Of a stretch of DNA of 64,000 nucleotides, positions 29,277 through 38,331 are shown one piece after another. This DNA comes from Nitrospira sp. Ga0074138 (GTDB lineage Bacteria; Nitrospirota; Nitrospiria; Nitrospirales; Nitrospiraceae), in contig LNDU01000055.1 in NCBI GenBank assembly GCA_001464735.1, positions 1 to 64,000 on the forward strand, read 5' to 3'. Position 1 is the first letter of the stretch, and each line of letters opens with the position of its first letter. The notes beneath the pieces are model-generated. The model was not told where the DNA came from. It did not search any database and saw only the letters and a program-made list of their open reading frames with translations. The position numbers and the translations under genes were made by a program.

Positions 29277-30692
29277 TTACGATCGGCCCCCTTCCAAACT
29301 CTCGAGCCACTGCCGGTGGAACTGTTCGTAGGAGACAGATAGTTTGTTCTGAATGGCATCGGCTACGGATGACTTAGCTTGTAACGCATTGAGCAGTTCA
29401 TCGACACGGGCCATTCCCCATCGCTCAATCAAGTAGCGTGTTGCCGAGTTAGCTTCTGCGTAGGCCACTGTCGACGCACTGGCTGGCAGTGCGCCCCAAG
29501 GGCCTTCTAAAAGCGATAAGGGAATGACCGTGATATCCCCGCTCATGGCCCGATCAAGCTCGGGCCATGCATCTCCGGCTAATTGCATGGCCAGGCCTTC
29601 GTTCAGCCAGGTCGGCAACGCGCCGCTGCTTGCTCCGAAGCGATCATGGAGTAGGGCGTGGACGTATTCGTGACGCAGTACGCTCGCCAACCACTTTGGA
29701 TCCGTGGTCGCTCCTTGAGTGGGAATCTGAATGCGCCCAAGGGTGGGGTCATAGAGACCATCGGCCCAAGCCGGGCTCCCGGTCGTCCCTTGAAACGAAT
29801 CCTTGGCGTGGAGGACGACCATGATCGGCTTCGTGGGGAAATGACTGAACTTCTGTCCAATCTCTCGATAGGCTTCTTCCAGAATCTCCAGCACAGAGAT
29901 CCAAGTATTCTGGTTTTCCTCACCGTCGAACTTTACGACAAAGTGCGTGCTACTTTTTGCAGTCATGCGGGATTCGACTGACTGAGTGCGGCGAACTTTT
30001 GTCGTGACGGCGGCGAGATAGGATCGCAATCCTGGATCGTGTCGTGCTCGGTCAGCTGCCTGGTCCAAGTGTTTCGCGGCTTCCTGTAGTTCATCCTGTT
30101 CTTGTAACAAGTCGGCCATCGCCAGGTGCGGGAATGGTTCTTCTGGGGCCACCCTCATCAATTTCATCAGGAATTCTAGGTTCAGCGCTCTGTCTCGCTG
30201 TTCCCAATAGGCATGGGCCAGATTCATAAGGATCACGGAATTCAAGTCGTCGAGATCCGCCGCTCGCTTAAACGCTTTGACCGAAGCTCGAGTGCCATTG
30301 AGTCGTTCCTGCTGCAACCCGAGATTGTTCCACAGGATTGCGACGAAGGGCTTGGACTTTGCGTCTGACAGGACAGACGAAGGGAGCTCTTTCAGTTTCG
30401 TTTCGGCGAGCGATAAGTTATGTTTTTCGATTTCATCGCGAATGGCTTCCAGCAGGCCCTCATGGGGGGTAGCTGGGACCACACTGTGATCAATTACGCG
30501 AACCGAGTTCTCTTCACTTTCTGGCGACCTGCTCCGTGGTGGAGCGGGAGGAGGGGCGACCGGTTCGACGATTTCTGTGCGCTGCCCCGTCGGTGGCGGC
30601 AGGATGGGCTTCAGAAATAGATTGTAGCCAATCACCAGAGCCAGACCGGCTGCAAGCGGTATCAGAATATGTTTGATGTTACGGCGGTACAT
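29277..30692 (-). CDS. TPR plus gluzincin (peptidase MA-like) membrane-anchored protein
   Basis: The protein has an N-terminal membrane anchor, a Pro-rich linker (P-P-A-P-P-R-S), TPR-like helices in the middle and a metalloprotease domain. The zinc motif is H-E-Y-V-H, with a second Glu in W-L-N-E-G-L-A about 20 residues later, as in gluzincins of the peptidase MA clan. It is predicted to sit in the inner membrane facing the periplasm. ATG 30692 puts the anchor at the N terminus; a longer frame begins at 30740. Divergent from recG. Confidence 0.75.
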   Translation of the reverse strand: MYRRNIKHILIPLAAGLALVIGYNLFLKPILPPPTGQRTEIVEPVAPPPAPPRSRSPESEENSVRVIDHSVVPATPHEGLLEAIRDEIEKHNLSLAETKLKELPSSVLSDAKSKPFVAILWNNLGLQQERLNGTRASVKAFKRAADLDDLNSVILMNLAHAYWEQRDRALNLEFLMKLMRVAPEEPFPHLAMADLLQEQDELQEAAKHLDQAADRARHDPGLRSYLAAVTTKVRRTQSVESRMTAKSSTHFVVKFDGEENQNTWISVLEILEEAYREIGQKFSHFPTKPIMVVLHAKDSFQGTTGSPAWADGLYDPTLGRIQIPTQGATTDPKWLASVLRHEYVHALLHDRFGASSGALPTWLNEGLAMQLAGDAWPELDRAMSGDITVIPLSLLEGPWGALPASASTVAYAEANSATRYLIERWGMARVDELLNALQAKSSVADAIQNKLSVSYEQFHRQWLESLEGGRS

Positions 30693-30827
30693 GAATTGTT
30701 GAAATCGAGTGTAGCACCCTAAGGAAAAGCGACCAAGCAATCGAGTGAAAACAGTAGATGCATACTGATACGTCGTCTATCTGGTTCATTGAGCGCTGAG
30801 GGTTGCTGTGCTACGATCCCCTCCCGT

Positions 30828-33368
30828 ATGCCGGCTCCCACTGAATCGAGTCCGCACACGCCGCTTCAGAAGTGGTTGGACCGCATCGCGCGCCCGATCG
30901 AATTTGCGAGCCGAGATGATGGTGCCCACCTCAGGGCTATCACAAATCTGAGTGCATTTATCTCGTCACAAGTCTTGTCGGCCCTTCGGCAAGACGTATA
31001 CCCCAAGGCTATTGAAGCCCGCCTGATTTCATTGCGGGATCTCTTCGTCGATTTCCACTCAGGGCTGCCTCTTGATGAGCAGCGTCGACGATTGCAGACG
31101 GCGGCGGTACTCATCAAGGCGCTTCGGACCGTCGATCAACAGAAGCTCATCCGACTGAAGGACTTGCCAAGGCAAACTTCCTGCCACTCCGAAGTGAAGG
31201 GGGCCGGCGGATCTGATCTCTGGAATCTTCCAATCCGGTTCGTCAAAGGCGTCGGGCCGAAGCGCACCAATATTTTGGAACGATTGCATATTGTGACGGT
31301 GGAGGATGCGCTCTGGACCATCCCGTGGCGCTATGAGGACCGATCGGTCATCACACCGATCGGAGATCTCGTCCCAGGGATGAGTGTATCGATTTGTGGG
31401 GTGATCGGAACATGCGAGGCGAAACGATCAAGGAATCGGCGGTTGAGTCTCGTGGAAGTCGGCGTCGAAGATCAGTCTGGGCGAATGCAGGTGGTCTTCT
31501 TCAATCAACCGTATTTGGAGGAGATGCTGACGGTTGGGACTCGCGTGATGATGAGCGGGCGGGTGATAGCCGATCGACAGGGATGGATGGTCCCGCGCAT
31601 GGAGGTGGCGCAATACGAGGTCATCGGAGAAGACACGGAGTCGATGTTGCATGTCGGACGAATTGTCCCGATCTATCATGAGACCAAGGGATGGACCTCT
31701 CGTCAGATGCGGATGTTGGTGAGGAATCTGTTGGTGGACCATGGGCGTGAGCTCGTTGATCATTTGCCTGTGTCTCTCCGAGCGCGGCAGCGGCTGATCC
31801 CGATCCATGACGCGCTGCAAGATGCTCATTTCCCAAAGGCTGGCACGGATCTTCAGCTCCTGGAACGGGGGAAGACCTTGGCGCACCGGCGACTGGCATT
31901 CGAAGAGTTCCTGTTGCTTCAATTGGCCTTGGCGACCAGGCATCGGTCGGTAATTGACGAACCCAAGGCATTGCGGTTCAACCCACGGACGTCTCTTTTG
32001 GACCAGCTTGGCCGTCTCTTACCGTTTCGTCTTACGACGGCACAGGATCGAGTCATTCGAGAAATATTTCGGGACATGATTTCGCCACGTCCCATGAATC
32101 GTCTGGTGCAAGGCGATGTGGGATCCGGGAAAACCGCAGTCGCCCTGCATGCACTGGTATTGGCCTGCGGTTCTGGCTATCAGGCTGCGCTGATGGCACC
32201 GACCGAGATTCTGGCGGAGCAGCACTATCGAAACCTGTCCGGAACGTTGCAGGCGCTAGGATTGCATACGACTCTCGTGCGTGGAGGGGACAAAGCTTCA
32301 GTGAAGAAGATACAGGCCGAGCAACTAGCATCGGGTGAGGTTCACGTGGCGATCGGAACTCACGCCCTCATTCAGCAGGGGGTGAGATTCAAGAACTTGG
32401 GGTTGGTGGTGGTCGATGAGCAGCATAAATTCGGTGTGCTGCAGCGAAAGGCTCTGATCGACAAGGGCTACAAGCCGGATGTGCTTGTCTTGACGGCCAC
32501 GCCCATTCCCCGAACATTGGCAATGACGGTCTATGGTGACCTTGATGTCTCGGTGATTGATGTCCTGCCGCCTGGACGAAAGCCAGTGCGAACATTTCTT
32601 TTTCACGACGCGCAGCGACGGCGTGCCTATCAGATTGTGCGCGACGAATTGCGCGCCGAACGGCAAGCGTATGTGGTCTATCCGCTGGTGGACGAGTCGG
32701 AAAAGATCGATCTTCAAGCAGCAATTCAGGGAGCCGAGCAGTTGCAGAACGGAGAATTGTCGGAATTTCGTGTCGGCTTACTGCATGGACGTATGAAAGC
32801 GGCGGAAAAAGAAGCGGTGATGGCCGACTTTAAGGCCGGCACGATCCAGGTGTTGGTCGCGACGACGGTAATCGAAGTCGGGGTCGATGTGTCGAATGCC
32901 ACAGTCATCTTGATCGAACATGCCGAGCGGTTTGGCCTCGCGCAACTACATCAATTGCGCGGACGGGTAGGGCGGGGCAACCAGCAAGCCTATTGCCTCT
33001 TGATGGCCCGGCATCTGGGACGAGGAGGGGCGCAGTCGGGCGGACGTGCGAAGGGAAGTGAGGAGTCGGTGTCTACGGCAAGGGAACGTCTGGAGGCGCT
33101 TGTCCGGTCAAACGATGGATTTGTAATTGCCGAAGACGATTTGCGGATCAGAGGCCCTGGAGAGTTCTTTGGGTTGCGCCAATGGGGGATGCCGGAGTTT
33201 CGTGTGGCGAATCTGGTGAGCGACGCTGATCTGTTGCAGCAGGCCAGGCAGGAGGCCTTTTCACTACTGAAATCAGACCCAGGATTGAAAGAGCCGGCCC
33301 ATCAAGGACTGCGAGAGGCGATGCTGCGGAAATGGGAGAAAAAGTTGGAGTTGGGTACAATCAGTTGA
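30828..33368 (+). CDS. recG: ATP-dependent DNA helicase RecG
   Basis: RecG remodels stalled replication forks and Holliday junctions. The helicase motifs are clear: Walker A G-D-V-G-S-G-K-T, D-E-Q-H-K-F-G-V, T-A-T-P-I-P-R-T-L and Q-L-R-G-R-V-G-R-G. The wedge/OB domain begins near P-I-R-F-V-K-G-V-G-P-K-R. At 846 residues it is about 150 longer than E. coli RecG; the excess is a helical N-terminal extension (1-130), seen in several other phyla. A slightly longer start at 30789 is possible. A coiled-coil gene and ppx follow. Confidence 0.95.
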   Translation: MPAPTESSPHTPLQKWLDRIARPIEFASRDDGAHLRAITNLSAFISSQVLSALRQDVYPKAIEARLISLRDLFVDFHSGLPLDEQRRRLQTAAVLIKALRTVDQQKLIRLKDLPRQTSCHSEVKGAGGSDLWNLPIRFVKGVGPKRTNILERLHIVTVEDALWTIPWRYEDRSVITPIGDLVPGMSVSICGVIGTCEAKRSRNRRLSLVEVGVEDQSGRMQVVFFNQPYLEEMLTVGTRVMMSGRVIADRQGWMVPRMEVAQYEVIGEDTESMLHVGRIVPIYHETKGWTSRQMRMLVRNLLVDHGRELVDHLPVSLRARQRLIPIHDALQDAHFPKAGTDLQLLERGKTLAHRRLAFEEFLLLQLALATRHRSVIDEPKALRFNPRTSLLDQLGRLLPFRLTTAQDRVIREIFRDMISPRPMNRLVQGDVGSGKTAVALHALVLACGSGYQAALMAPTEILAEQHYRNLSGTLQALGLHTTLVRGGDKASVKKIQAEQLASGEVHVAIGTHALIQQGVRFKNLGLVVVDEQHKFGVLQRKALIDKGYKPDVLVLTATPIPRTLAMTVYGDLDVSVIDVLPPGRKPVRTFLFHDAQRRRAYQIVRDELRAERQAYVVYPLVDESEKIDLQAAIQGAEQLQNGELSEFRVGLLHGRMKAAEKEAVMADFKAGTIQVLVATTVIEVGVDVSNATVILIEHAERFGLAQLHQLRGRVGRGNQQAYCLLMARHLGRGGAQSGGRAKGSEESVSTARERLEALVRSNDGFVIAEDDLRIRGPGEFFGLRQWGMPEFRVANLVSDADLLQQARQEAFSLLKSDPGLKEPAHQGLREAMLRKWEKKLELGTIS

Positions 33369-33457
33369 ATGAACTGATACGCTGATAGGAGTGTAGGCTA
33401 ACGAGATAGAATCCTCACTGTCAGCTTGACCATGATACCCTGTCAACCGGGAGTCGT

Positions 33458-33781
33458 ATGGGTTTGTTGCAGCGGATAAAAGATGACTTGCGTGCCGGGA
33501 TCGCTACCCTGCGCCTGGGAACTGTCCATGCGGCAGGGCGTGCTCTTGAAGAGACGGAACTGCTCCGCATGAGACTAGAGCTCCGCAAGATCGAACAACA
33601 GTTGTCCGATCTGTACAAAGACATCGGCGAGCGGGCCGTCGATATGAAGGAGCGGGGCGAAACGGCAGAGCGGGTGGTGTACGACGCCGAAATTGTGCGT
33701 CTCGTCAAAGAGGTTGAGGTACTCAAGGCGTCGCAGAAGAAACTGGAAGCCGACATGGCAGACATTCGGAACGAGCAATGA
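33458..33781 (+). CDS. Coiled-coil protein
   Basis: The 107-residue protein is almost wholly helical with heptad-like Leu and Glu/Lys spacing (R-M-R-L-E-L-R-K-I-E-Q-Q-L and L-V-K-E-V-E-V-L-K-A-S-Q-K-K-L). GGGAG precedes the ATG. It overlaps ppx/gppA by ATGA. No enzyme motif. It may be a scaffold or a regulator of its neighbour; nothing more can be said. Confidence 0.7.
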   Translation: MGLLQRIKDDLRAGIATLRLGTVHAAGRALEETELLRMRLELRKIEQQLSDLYKDIGERAVDMKERGETAERVVYDAEIVRLVKEVEVLKASQKKLEADMADIRNEQ

Positions 33782-34728
33782 CCGAGCCGCGTCAGCACCG
33801 GCGACGATTCGCCGGCATCGATATCGGTACCCTCACCTGTCGCTTGTTGATTGCAGATCTATCCTCTGGGCATCCCCTCAAAGAACTTCGATCTGAACTG
33901 CGCATTCTCCGGTTGGGTGAAGGTGTCGATCGGACTAAACGACTGAGTCCAGTCGCAATGGATCGGGTCATCCACTGTCTACAAGAATGGCGGAATGTCA
34001 TTGATGGCTATCACGTTGAGGCTATCGCTGTCGTAGCAACAAGCGCTGTCCGAGATGCTGCGAATCGAGATGAGTTTTTAGAACGAGTCAAACGAGAAGC
34101 AGGGTTTGAAGTCGAAATCATCACAGGGGGCGAAGAAGCTCGGAGGACTTTACTCGGCATTCGTTCAGGACTTCCTGCTGGAGTAACGGACATTCTTGCA
34201 TTGGATATCGGGGGCGGCAGCACCGAATTCATACTTGAGCGACGTGGCCAGAAGTCGATCACCCGCTCGATTGATATCGGAGTCGTCCGCCTCTGCGAAC
34301 GGGTGCTGCACCACGATCCTCCAACTGCCGAGGAAGTTCGTCAGGCCCGTGAGTGGGTGAAACGAGAGACGAAAACAGCCGTCGCTGAGATGGCGGGTTT
34401 TGAAACGGCGACTTTCGTCGGCACCGCCGGCACAGTGACCAGCCTTGCGGCCATGGCCCAGAAGCTGCCGACTTATGAGCCGGCCAGAATTCACAACTAT
34501 GTGCTGAGCTTAGAAACAATCCGAGATCTTGAGCACACGCTGCTTAGTAGGACCAAAGCCGAGCGAGTAGGTCTGTCGGGTTTGGAAAAGAACCGCGAAG
34601 AAGTCATCGCCGCAGGGGCAATCATTATTCGAACCATTATGGAGACGCTAGGTCAGCATGAATGTCTGGTGAGTGATCTGGGGTTGAGGGAAGGGGTGTT
34701 GATTCAGTTGGGGCAGCACTGTTTTTAG
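33778..34728 (+). CDS. ppx: Ppx/GppA exopolyphosphatase-family phosphatase
   Basis: The 316-residue protein is the catalytic core of the Ppx/GppA family, which removes phosphate from polyphosphate or pppGpp. It is of the actin-like ATPase fold: G-I-D-I-G-T-L-T-C-R-L-L at residue 13, D-I-G-G-G-S-T-E-F at about 142, and F-V-G-T-A-G-T-V-T-S-L. It lacks the extra C-terminal HD domain of E. coli Ppx. Polyphosphate or pppGpp specificity cannot be told from sequence. Confidence 0.88.
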   Translation: MTEPRQHRRRFAGIDIGTLTCRLLIADLSSGHPLKELRSELRILRLGEGVDRTKRLSPVAMDRVIHCLQEWRNVIDGYHVEAIAVVATSAVRDAANRDEFLERVKREAGFEVEIITGGEEARRTLLGIRSGLPAGVTDILALDIGGGSTEFILERRGQKSITRSIDIGVVRLCERVLHHDPPTAEEVRQAREWVKRETKTAVAEMAGFETATFVGTAGTVTSLAAMAQKLPTYEPARIHNYVLSLETIRDLEHTLLSRTKAERVGLSGLEKNREEVIAAGAIIIRTIMETLGQHECLVSDLGLREGVLIQLGQHCF

Positions 34729-34745
34729 CGAAAGAGTCGAGAGTT

Positions 34746-35354
34746 ATGCCGAAGCTTTTCAGTACGCAGCTGACGCTTGATCGATGCCCGCATTGCAATG
34801 TTGATATGCCGACATTAAACTGGATTTCTGCACAAATAGAAACAACTGATTATGCCGGTGCCAATAAACGATTTTGGAGATTCTATCGCTGTGTGCGTTG
34901 TGGTGGTGTAATAACTGCTTCAGCGAAGGCGGTCGATCAGGAGATTCTCGAACTATTCCCATCAGGCATAACGACAGATTCGAATATTCCACAGCGTGCC
35001 AAGGCCTTTCTAGACCAGGCGATAAATAGCCTTAACTCACCGGCTGGAGCAGTAATGCTAGCGGCTAGTGCAGTTGACGCAATGTTGAAAGCCAAGAGTT
35101 ATCGAGAGGGCAGTTTGTATGCCAGGATCGATAAGGCTGTTCAAGATCATGTCATCACCTCAGAAATGGGAAAGTGGGCACACGACGTCAGGCTTGATGC
35201 AAATGACCAGCGTCATGCCGACGAAGACGCTCCTCTGCCAACTTCTGATGACGCAAGACGAGCCATCGATTTTGTTCTTGCTTTAGGGCAGTTTATGTTT
35301 GTGCTTCCTGCGAAAGTTCAAAAGGGTATTGCGGATGCCCAACAGAAAAGATAG
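34746..35354 (+). CDS. DUF4145-domain protein
   Basis: The 202-residue protein has an N-terminal zinc-ribbon-like pair (C-P-H-C and C-V-R-C, about 40 apart) and then a DUF4145 domain with A-V-D-A-M-L-K-A-K and the conserved W-A-H-D-V-R-L-x-x-N-D/H-A-D-E-D. DUF4145 is common beside restriction and other defence genes, but none is seen here. The gene is richer in A+T than its neighbours, which suggests recent arrival. Function unknown. Confidence 0.75.
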   Translation: MPKLFSTQLTLDRCPHCNVDMPTLNWISAQIETTDYAGANKRFWRFYRCVRCGGVITASAKAVDQEILELFPSGITTDSNIPQRAKAFLDQAINSLNSPAGAVMLAASAVDAMLKAKSYREGSLYARIDKAVQDHVITSEMGKWAHDVRLDANDQRHADEDAPLPTSDDARRAIDFVLALGQFMFVLPAKVQKGIADAQQKR

Positions 35355-35374
35355 TTGGGATGTGTGGGCTACTC

Positions 35375-36919
35375 TTACCTCTGCGAATACCACCGATAGC
35401 CTTTGGTTTCGGTGAATTGAGCTTTCGGCGCGCCGCCTGGTTTTTCGAGCAACAGCACCTTAAAGTCTTGGAGGCCGAACCAGGCTGGATCGGCGAGGTC
35501 GTGGTAGTGGAGGCCTTGGAGTTTGGGAAGCATATCACCTAGAGCTTGCTGTAATTCCTTCTCTGTATAAGCGCGCACTGCGAAGGACTTGTTGATCGCC
35601 TGACAGAATCGCTGGATGGTGTAGGTGGCGCCGGTGCAGAGGACTTTCGTGTCCGGCTTCATTCCTAGGAATTGTGGAAGAGACAGATACCGTTCCTGAA
35701 AGCCGAGCCAGCGGACCGCTTGCCGCAGGTGGCTGTATTGGACCTCGTATTCTGTATGTCCCGGCAGCTTCACGGGGGCGGGCCATCCTGCCTCAATGCC
35801 GAACTCGGTGAGAAAGGCCCGGCCACCCGGCTTGAGTACCCGCCACAACTCGGCGACGAAGCGAATCGGTCCTAAGTTGAAGATGAAGGATTCAGGCAGG
35901 TCTGTTTCGATCGGGAGGCGCAGCCGTCTGATCCAATCCAGCGCTTCTTGATGTTGCGCTGTCTCACCGATCCCACACGTCAGCTCGTTTCTGCTCAGTT
36001 GCACGGGTGTCATGTCTGCCATGTTCTCGTTGTCGATCACTAAATCGACGGACTGATCGGTAAACGGGAGCGATTCGGCATTGGCTCTGGTGCCGGAGAC
36101 ATTCCAACCACCGACTTTGGCTCGAGTGACTTGGAGCGTGAGGAATGGTTGCGTGATGTCGAGTGACAGGTATGTGATGCCCTGCTTTTCGAAGGGCAAC
36201 AGGTCCTTGCCGAGCTCCTGGGCGAGGTAGCCGAGCCCCCCGCCGATTTCCAGGAGGACCTTAGGCTTGGGACTGAACCAGCCAAGTCGACGTAGTTGCT
36301 GCATGAGGAGCCGCCCGTAGGTCAAGCCGCTCAGTGCTTCGCTCGGTTCACGGAAGAGATGTGAGACGGTGGTTTCGATCAAGTCAAAATGACTGTCATC
36401 TTCTTGCCTTTGGCCAAGCTCGTGATGGTGGAATGCTTCCAAATGCTCTTCTCCTTCGAACCCATCCTGGCCCGACCAGCCTTCACGGATCTGTTGGAGC
36501 AGGATATCCCACTTGGCGTTGTGTCGATGGCCTCCTGGTGGGTCCGTTCCGAAATAGCAGAGGGAATAGTTGGGCGTGGCCCATCGTTCAAGATGCCAGG
36601 ACCCTGGTTGCCCGTCCGGTCCACAGATTTTCGCGCCGTATTGTTCAACGAGCATACCGACCGTCGCATGGCCGTTCATTGCCTTGAGCATATCCAGGCC
36701 GGTGCGGTTCAGTCGGATGAGCGGCAGGTTGTCATCGAGCGGAGCAAACCACCATTCGTCTAGGTGATAGTGATACGCGACGAGGTCGGGCATGTGCCAG
36801 GCCAGGAGGCTTAGGGCCTCTCCAGTCAAGCTCCAGGGTGGATGGACAGCGGCAGCGGGTTTCATGACGAGCAGTTTTTTCGTGCTGAGCACCGGCAGCC
36901 TACAGGAGCGATCAGCCAT
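35375..36919 (-). CDS. Methyltransferase-domain protein with PqqD-like N terminus
   Basis: The 514-residue protein (a shorter start at 36865 is possible) has an N-terminal segment about residues 50-95 (I-R-L-N-R-T-G-L-D-M-L-K-A-M-N-G-H-A-T-V) that resembles PqqD-type peptide-recognition domains. The centre is a SAM methyltransferase fold (V-L-L-E-I-G-G-G-L-G-Y-L-A near 220; L-W-R-V-L-K-P-G-G-R-A-F-L near 365). A His-rich stretch (F-H-H-H-E) lies between. PqqD-like domains usually bind RiPP precursor peptides; no precursor gene is evident nearby. A cupredoxin gene lies 20 bases upstream on the same strand, so the two may be co-transcribed. Confidence 0.6.
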   Translation of the reverse strand: MADRSCRLPVLSTKKLLVMKPAAAVHPPWSLTGEALSLLAWHMPDLVAYHYHLDEWWFAPLDDNLPLIRLNRTGLDMLKAMNGHATVGMLVEQYGAKICGPDGQPGSWHLERWATPNYSLCYFGTDPPGGHRHNAKWDILLQQIREGWSGQDGFEGEEHLEAFHHHELGQRQEDDSHFDLIETTVSHLFREPSEALSGLTYGRLLMQQLRRLGWFSPKPKVLLEIGGGLGYLAQELGKDLLPFEKQGITYLSLDITQPFLTLQVTRAKVGGWNVSGTRANAESLPFTDQSVDLVIDNENMADMTPVQLSRNELTCGIGETAQHQEALDWIRRLRLPIETDLPESFIFNLGPIRFVAELWRVLKPGGRAFLTEFGIEAGWPAPVKLPGHTEYEVQYSHLRQAVRWLGFQERYLSLPQFLGMKPDTKVLCTGATYTIQRFCQAINKSFAVRAYTEKELQQALGDMLPKLQGLHYHDLADPAWFGLQDFKVLLLEKPGGAPKAQFTETKGYRWYSQR

Positions 36920-36939
36920 CCTGCAAGATGATCGATGTT

Positions 36940-37317
36940 TTACAGCTGCGACGGTGTTGAGGGATCGTCAGTCACGACCAGCTGGCCTCGCATGATTGGA
37001 TGGATACTGCAGTGATAGGGGTACCGGCCGGCTGGCAAGCCCGTCACCGTAAAGTGTCCTCCCGGTGCCACCGTCCCCGAATCGAACAGGCAGGGACGTT
37101 CTTCCTTCAGGCAGTCACTGTGGGTGACGGTATGGTGGGTTGGTGTTGGATTATCCCAGCGAATGGGCATGCCGCTCGCCACGGTGGCGGTGGCAGGAAT
37201 GTAATAGGGCGATCCGTTCTCCATCAGAATCTGTGTGGCAAGAGAGAGGTCCAGGGCGGGTCCACCTGTGGCGGTTCCGATCCCTAGGGCAATCGTCATG
37301 ATGCGTAAGCGGTTCAC
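36940..37317 (-). CDS. Periplasmic type 1 copper protein (cupredoxin)
   Basis: The 125-residue protein has a signal peptide (about 1-27) and a plastocyanin/amicyanin-like domain. Type 1 copper ligands are recognisable: His in T-H-H-T-V-T-H, then Cys, His and Met in Y-H-C-S-I-H-P-I-M (C-x2-H-x2-M, the amicyanin loop). It should carry electrons in the periplasm. The partner is unknown. Confidence 0.85.
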   Translation of the reverse strand: MNRLRIMTIALGIGTATGGPALDLSLATQILMENGSPYYIPATATVASGMPIRWDNPTPTHHTVTHSDCLKEERPCLFDSGTVAPGGHFTVTGLPAGRYPYHCSIHPIMRGQLVVTDDPSTPSQL

Positions 37318-37626
37318 GTCGGCGTTACTCCATGCTCAATAAGGCGGTTTCTTCATAAGAGCCGGAAATAAAAGAGAGGATTCAGGCTCGTGCTCGAGGC
37401 GCCTCGTCATAATAGCATGGGATTGAGCCGGATCGCTTGGGGGTGCCCTGCCATCTGCCCACCTTCCCTCATCTCGTAGGATGCCAGAATCGTTCTCTAT
37501 TGAATCCTAAGAACGGGCGAACGAGCCAATCGGTGGAAGCCAAGAAGCGGGGTGGTTGCAAGAGGTTGTTCGTTCATGCTAGATGGAGGCCGTTGCGCCG
37601 GGCTGAAACGAAGAGGAGGGATTGGA
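37318..37626. other. Divergent intergenic region
   Basis: About 310 bases between divergent genes. It contains a perfect 12-base palindrome, CGAGGCGCCTCG at 37395-37406, which could be a regulator site. I see no gene and no convincing promoter pair. Confidence 0.35.
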
Positions 37627-38091
37627 ATGGCGAACAAGAAGAAGAAATCCGTCACGAAAAAATCGTCGCTGACGAAAAAGACTGCACCGTTGCCGAAGAA
37701 GAAGGCTGTCAAGAAGACAGTGAAGAAGCGTGCGGCTGTCAAGGCGTCCAAGCCGGTCTCGAAGAAAAAGCCCGTCAAGAAAGCGGCTCGCAAGCCCGTG
37801 AAGAAGGCTGTGCCCAAGGTTAGCCCGCCGAGCGCATCCGCGAAGAAAATCGTTGCAGAGCAGGACGTGGCTCCACGCAAGTCCGTAGCGACGAAGCCAG
37901 CCATGCCCATGGAACCGGACGAGACCGATCTTGATGATGAAGATGAAATGGGCAGCGATGAGCTGGGGATGGGGGACGAGGTCGAAGAAGATGACGTCCA
38001 AGAAGAGCTGGATCTCGATACCGATGATGACAGGGATGGGTTAATCAATAAATCCGAAGACTTATTGGATGATGACTATCGAAATAACTGA
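37627..38091 (+). CDS. Bipolar Lys-rich/acidic protein
   Basis: ATG 37627 follows AGAGGAGGG. Residues 1-75 are a Lys/Ala/Pro-rich tail with K-K-x-V-K-K repeats like histone H1 or AlgP-type proteins. Residues 95-150 are strongly acidic with D-D-x-D-E runs and end in D-D-D-R-D-G-L-I-N-K-S-E-D-L-L. It is intrinsically disordered. It may bind nucleic acid through the basic half. The family is not identified. A 14-bp hairpin lies 113 bases downstream. Confidence 0.7.
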   Translation: MANKKKKSVTKKSSLTKKTAPLPKKKAVKKTVKKRAAVKASKPVSKKKPVKKAARKPVKKAVPKVSPPSASAKKIVAEQDVAPRKSVATKPAMPMEPDETDLDDEDEMGSDELGMGDEVEEDDVQEELDLDTDDDRDGLINKSEDLLDDDYRNN

Positions 38092-38204
38092 TATCTCATG
38101 GCCCTCTGGGAATTCAGGTTAGGTCCCTAGTATCTTCCGTTCGATGTCAATCACTTGTGCAAGAGTGAGGGCTCTCAGGTTGGAGCTGCTCAGTGTGTTC
38201 ACTG

Positions 38205-38238
38205 ACCGCCGCTGGAACTGATCGGTTCCAGCGGCGGT
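38205..38238 (+). terminator. Hairpin, probable terminator
   Basis: A perfect 14-bp stem (38205-38218 with 38225-38238, loop TGATCG) is followed by the moderately T-rich GTCTCATCATCTT. It lies between the Lys-rich gene and the next gene on the same strand. Confidence 0.6.
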
Positions 38239-38331
38239 GTCTCATCATCTTCCGAACGTTGTGTATCTCTCCTCCGTGAAAATGCGGACAGCACCCTGTT
38301 CCATCGCCGTTCCGATCGTTCACCTACTGCC

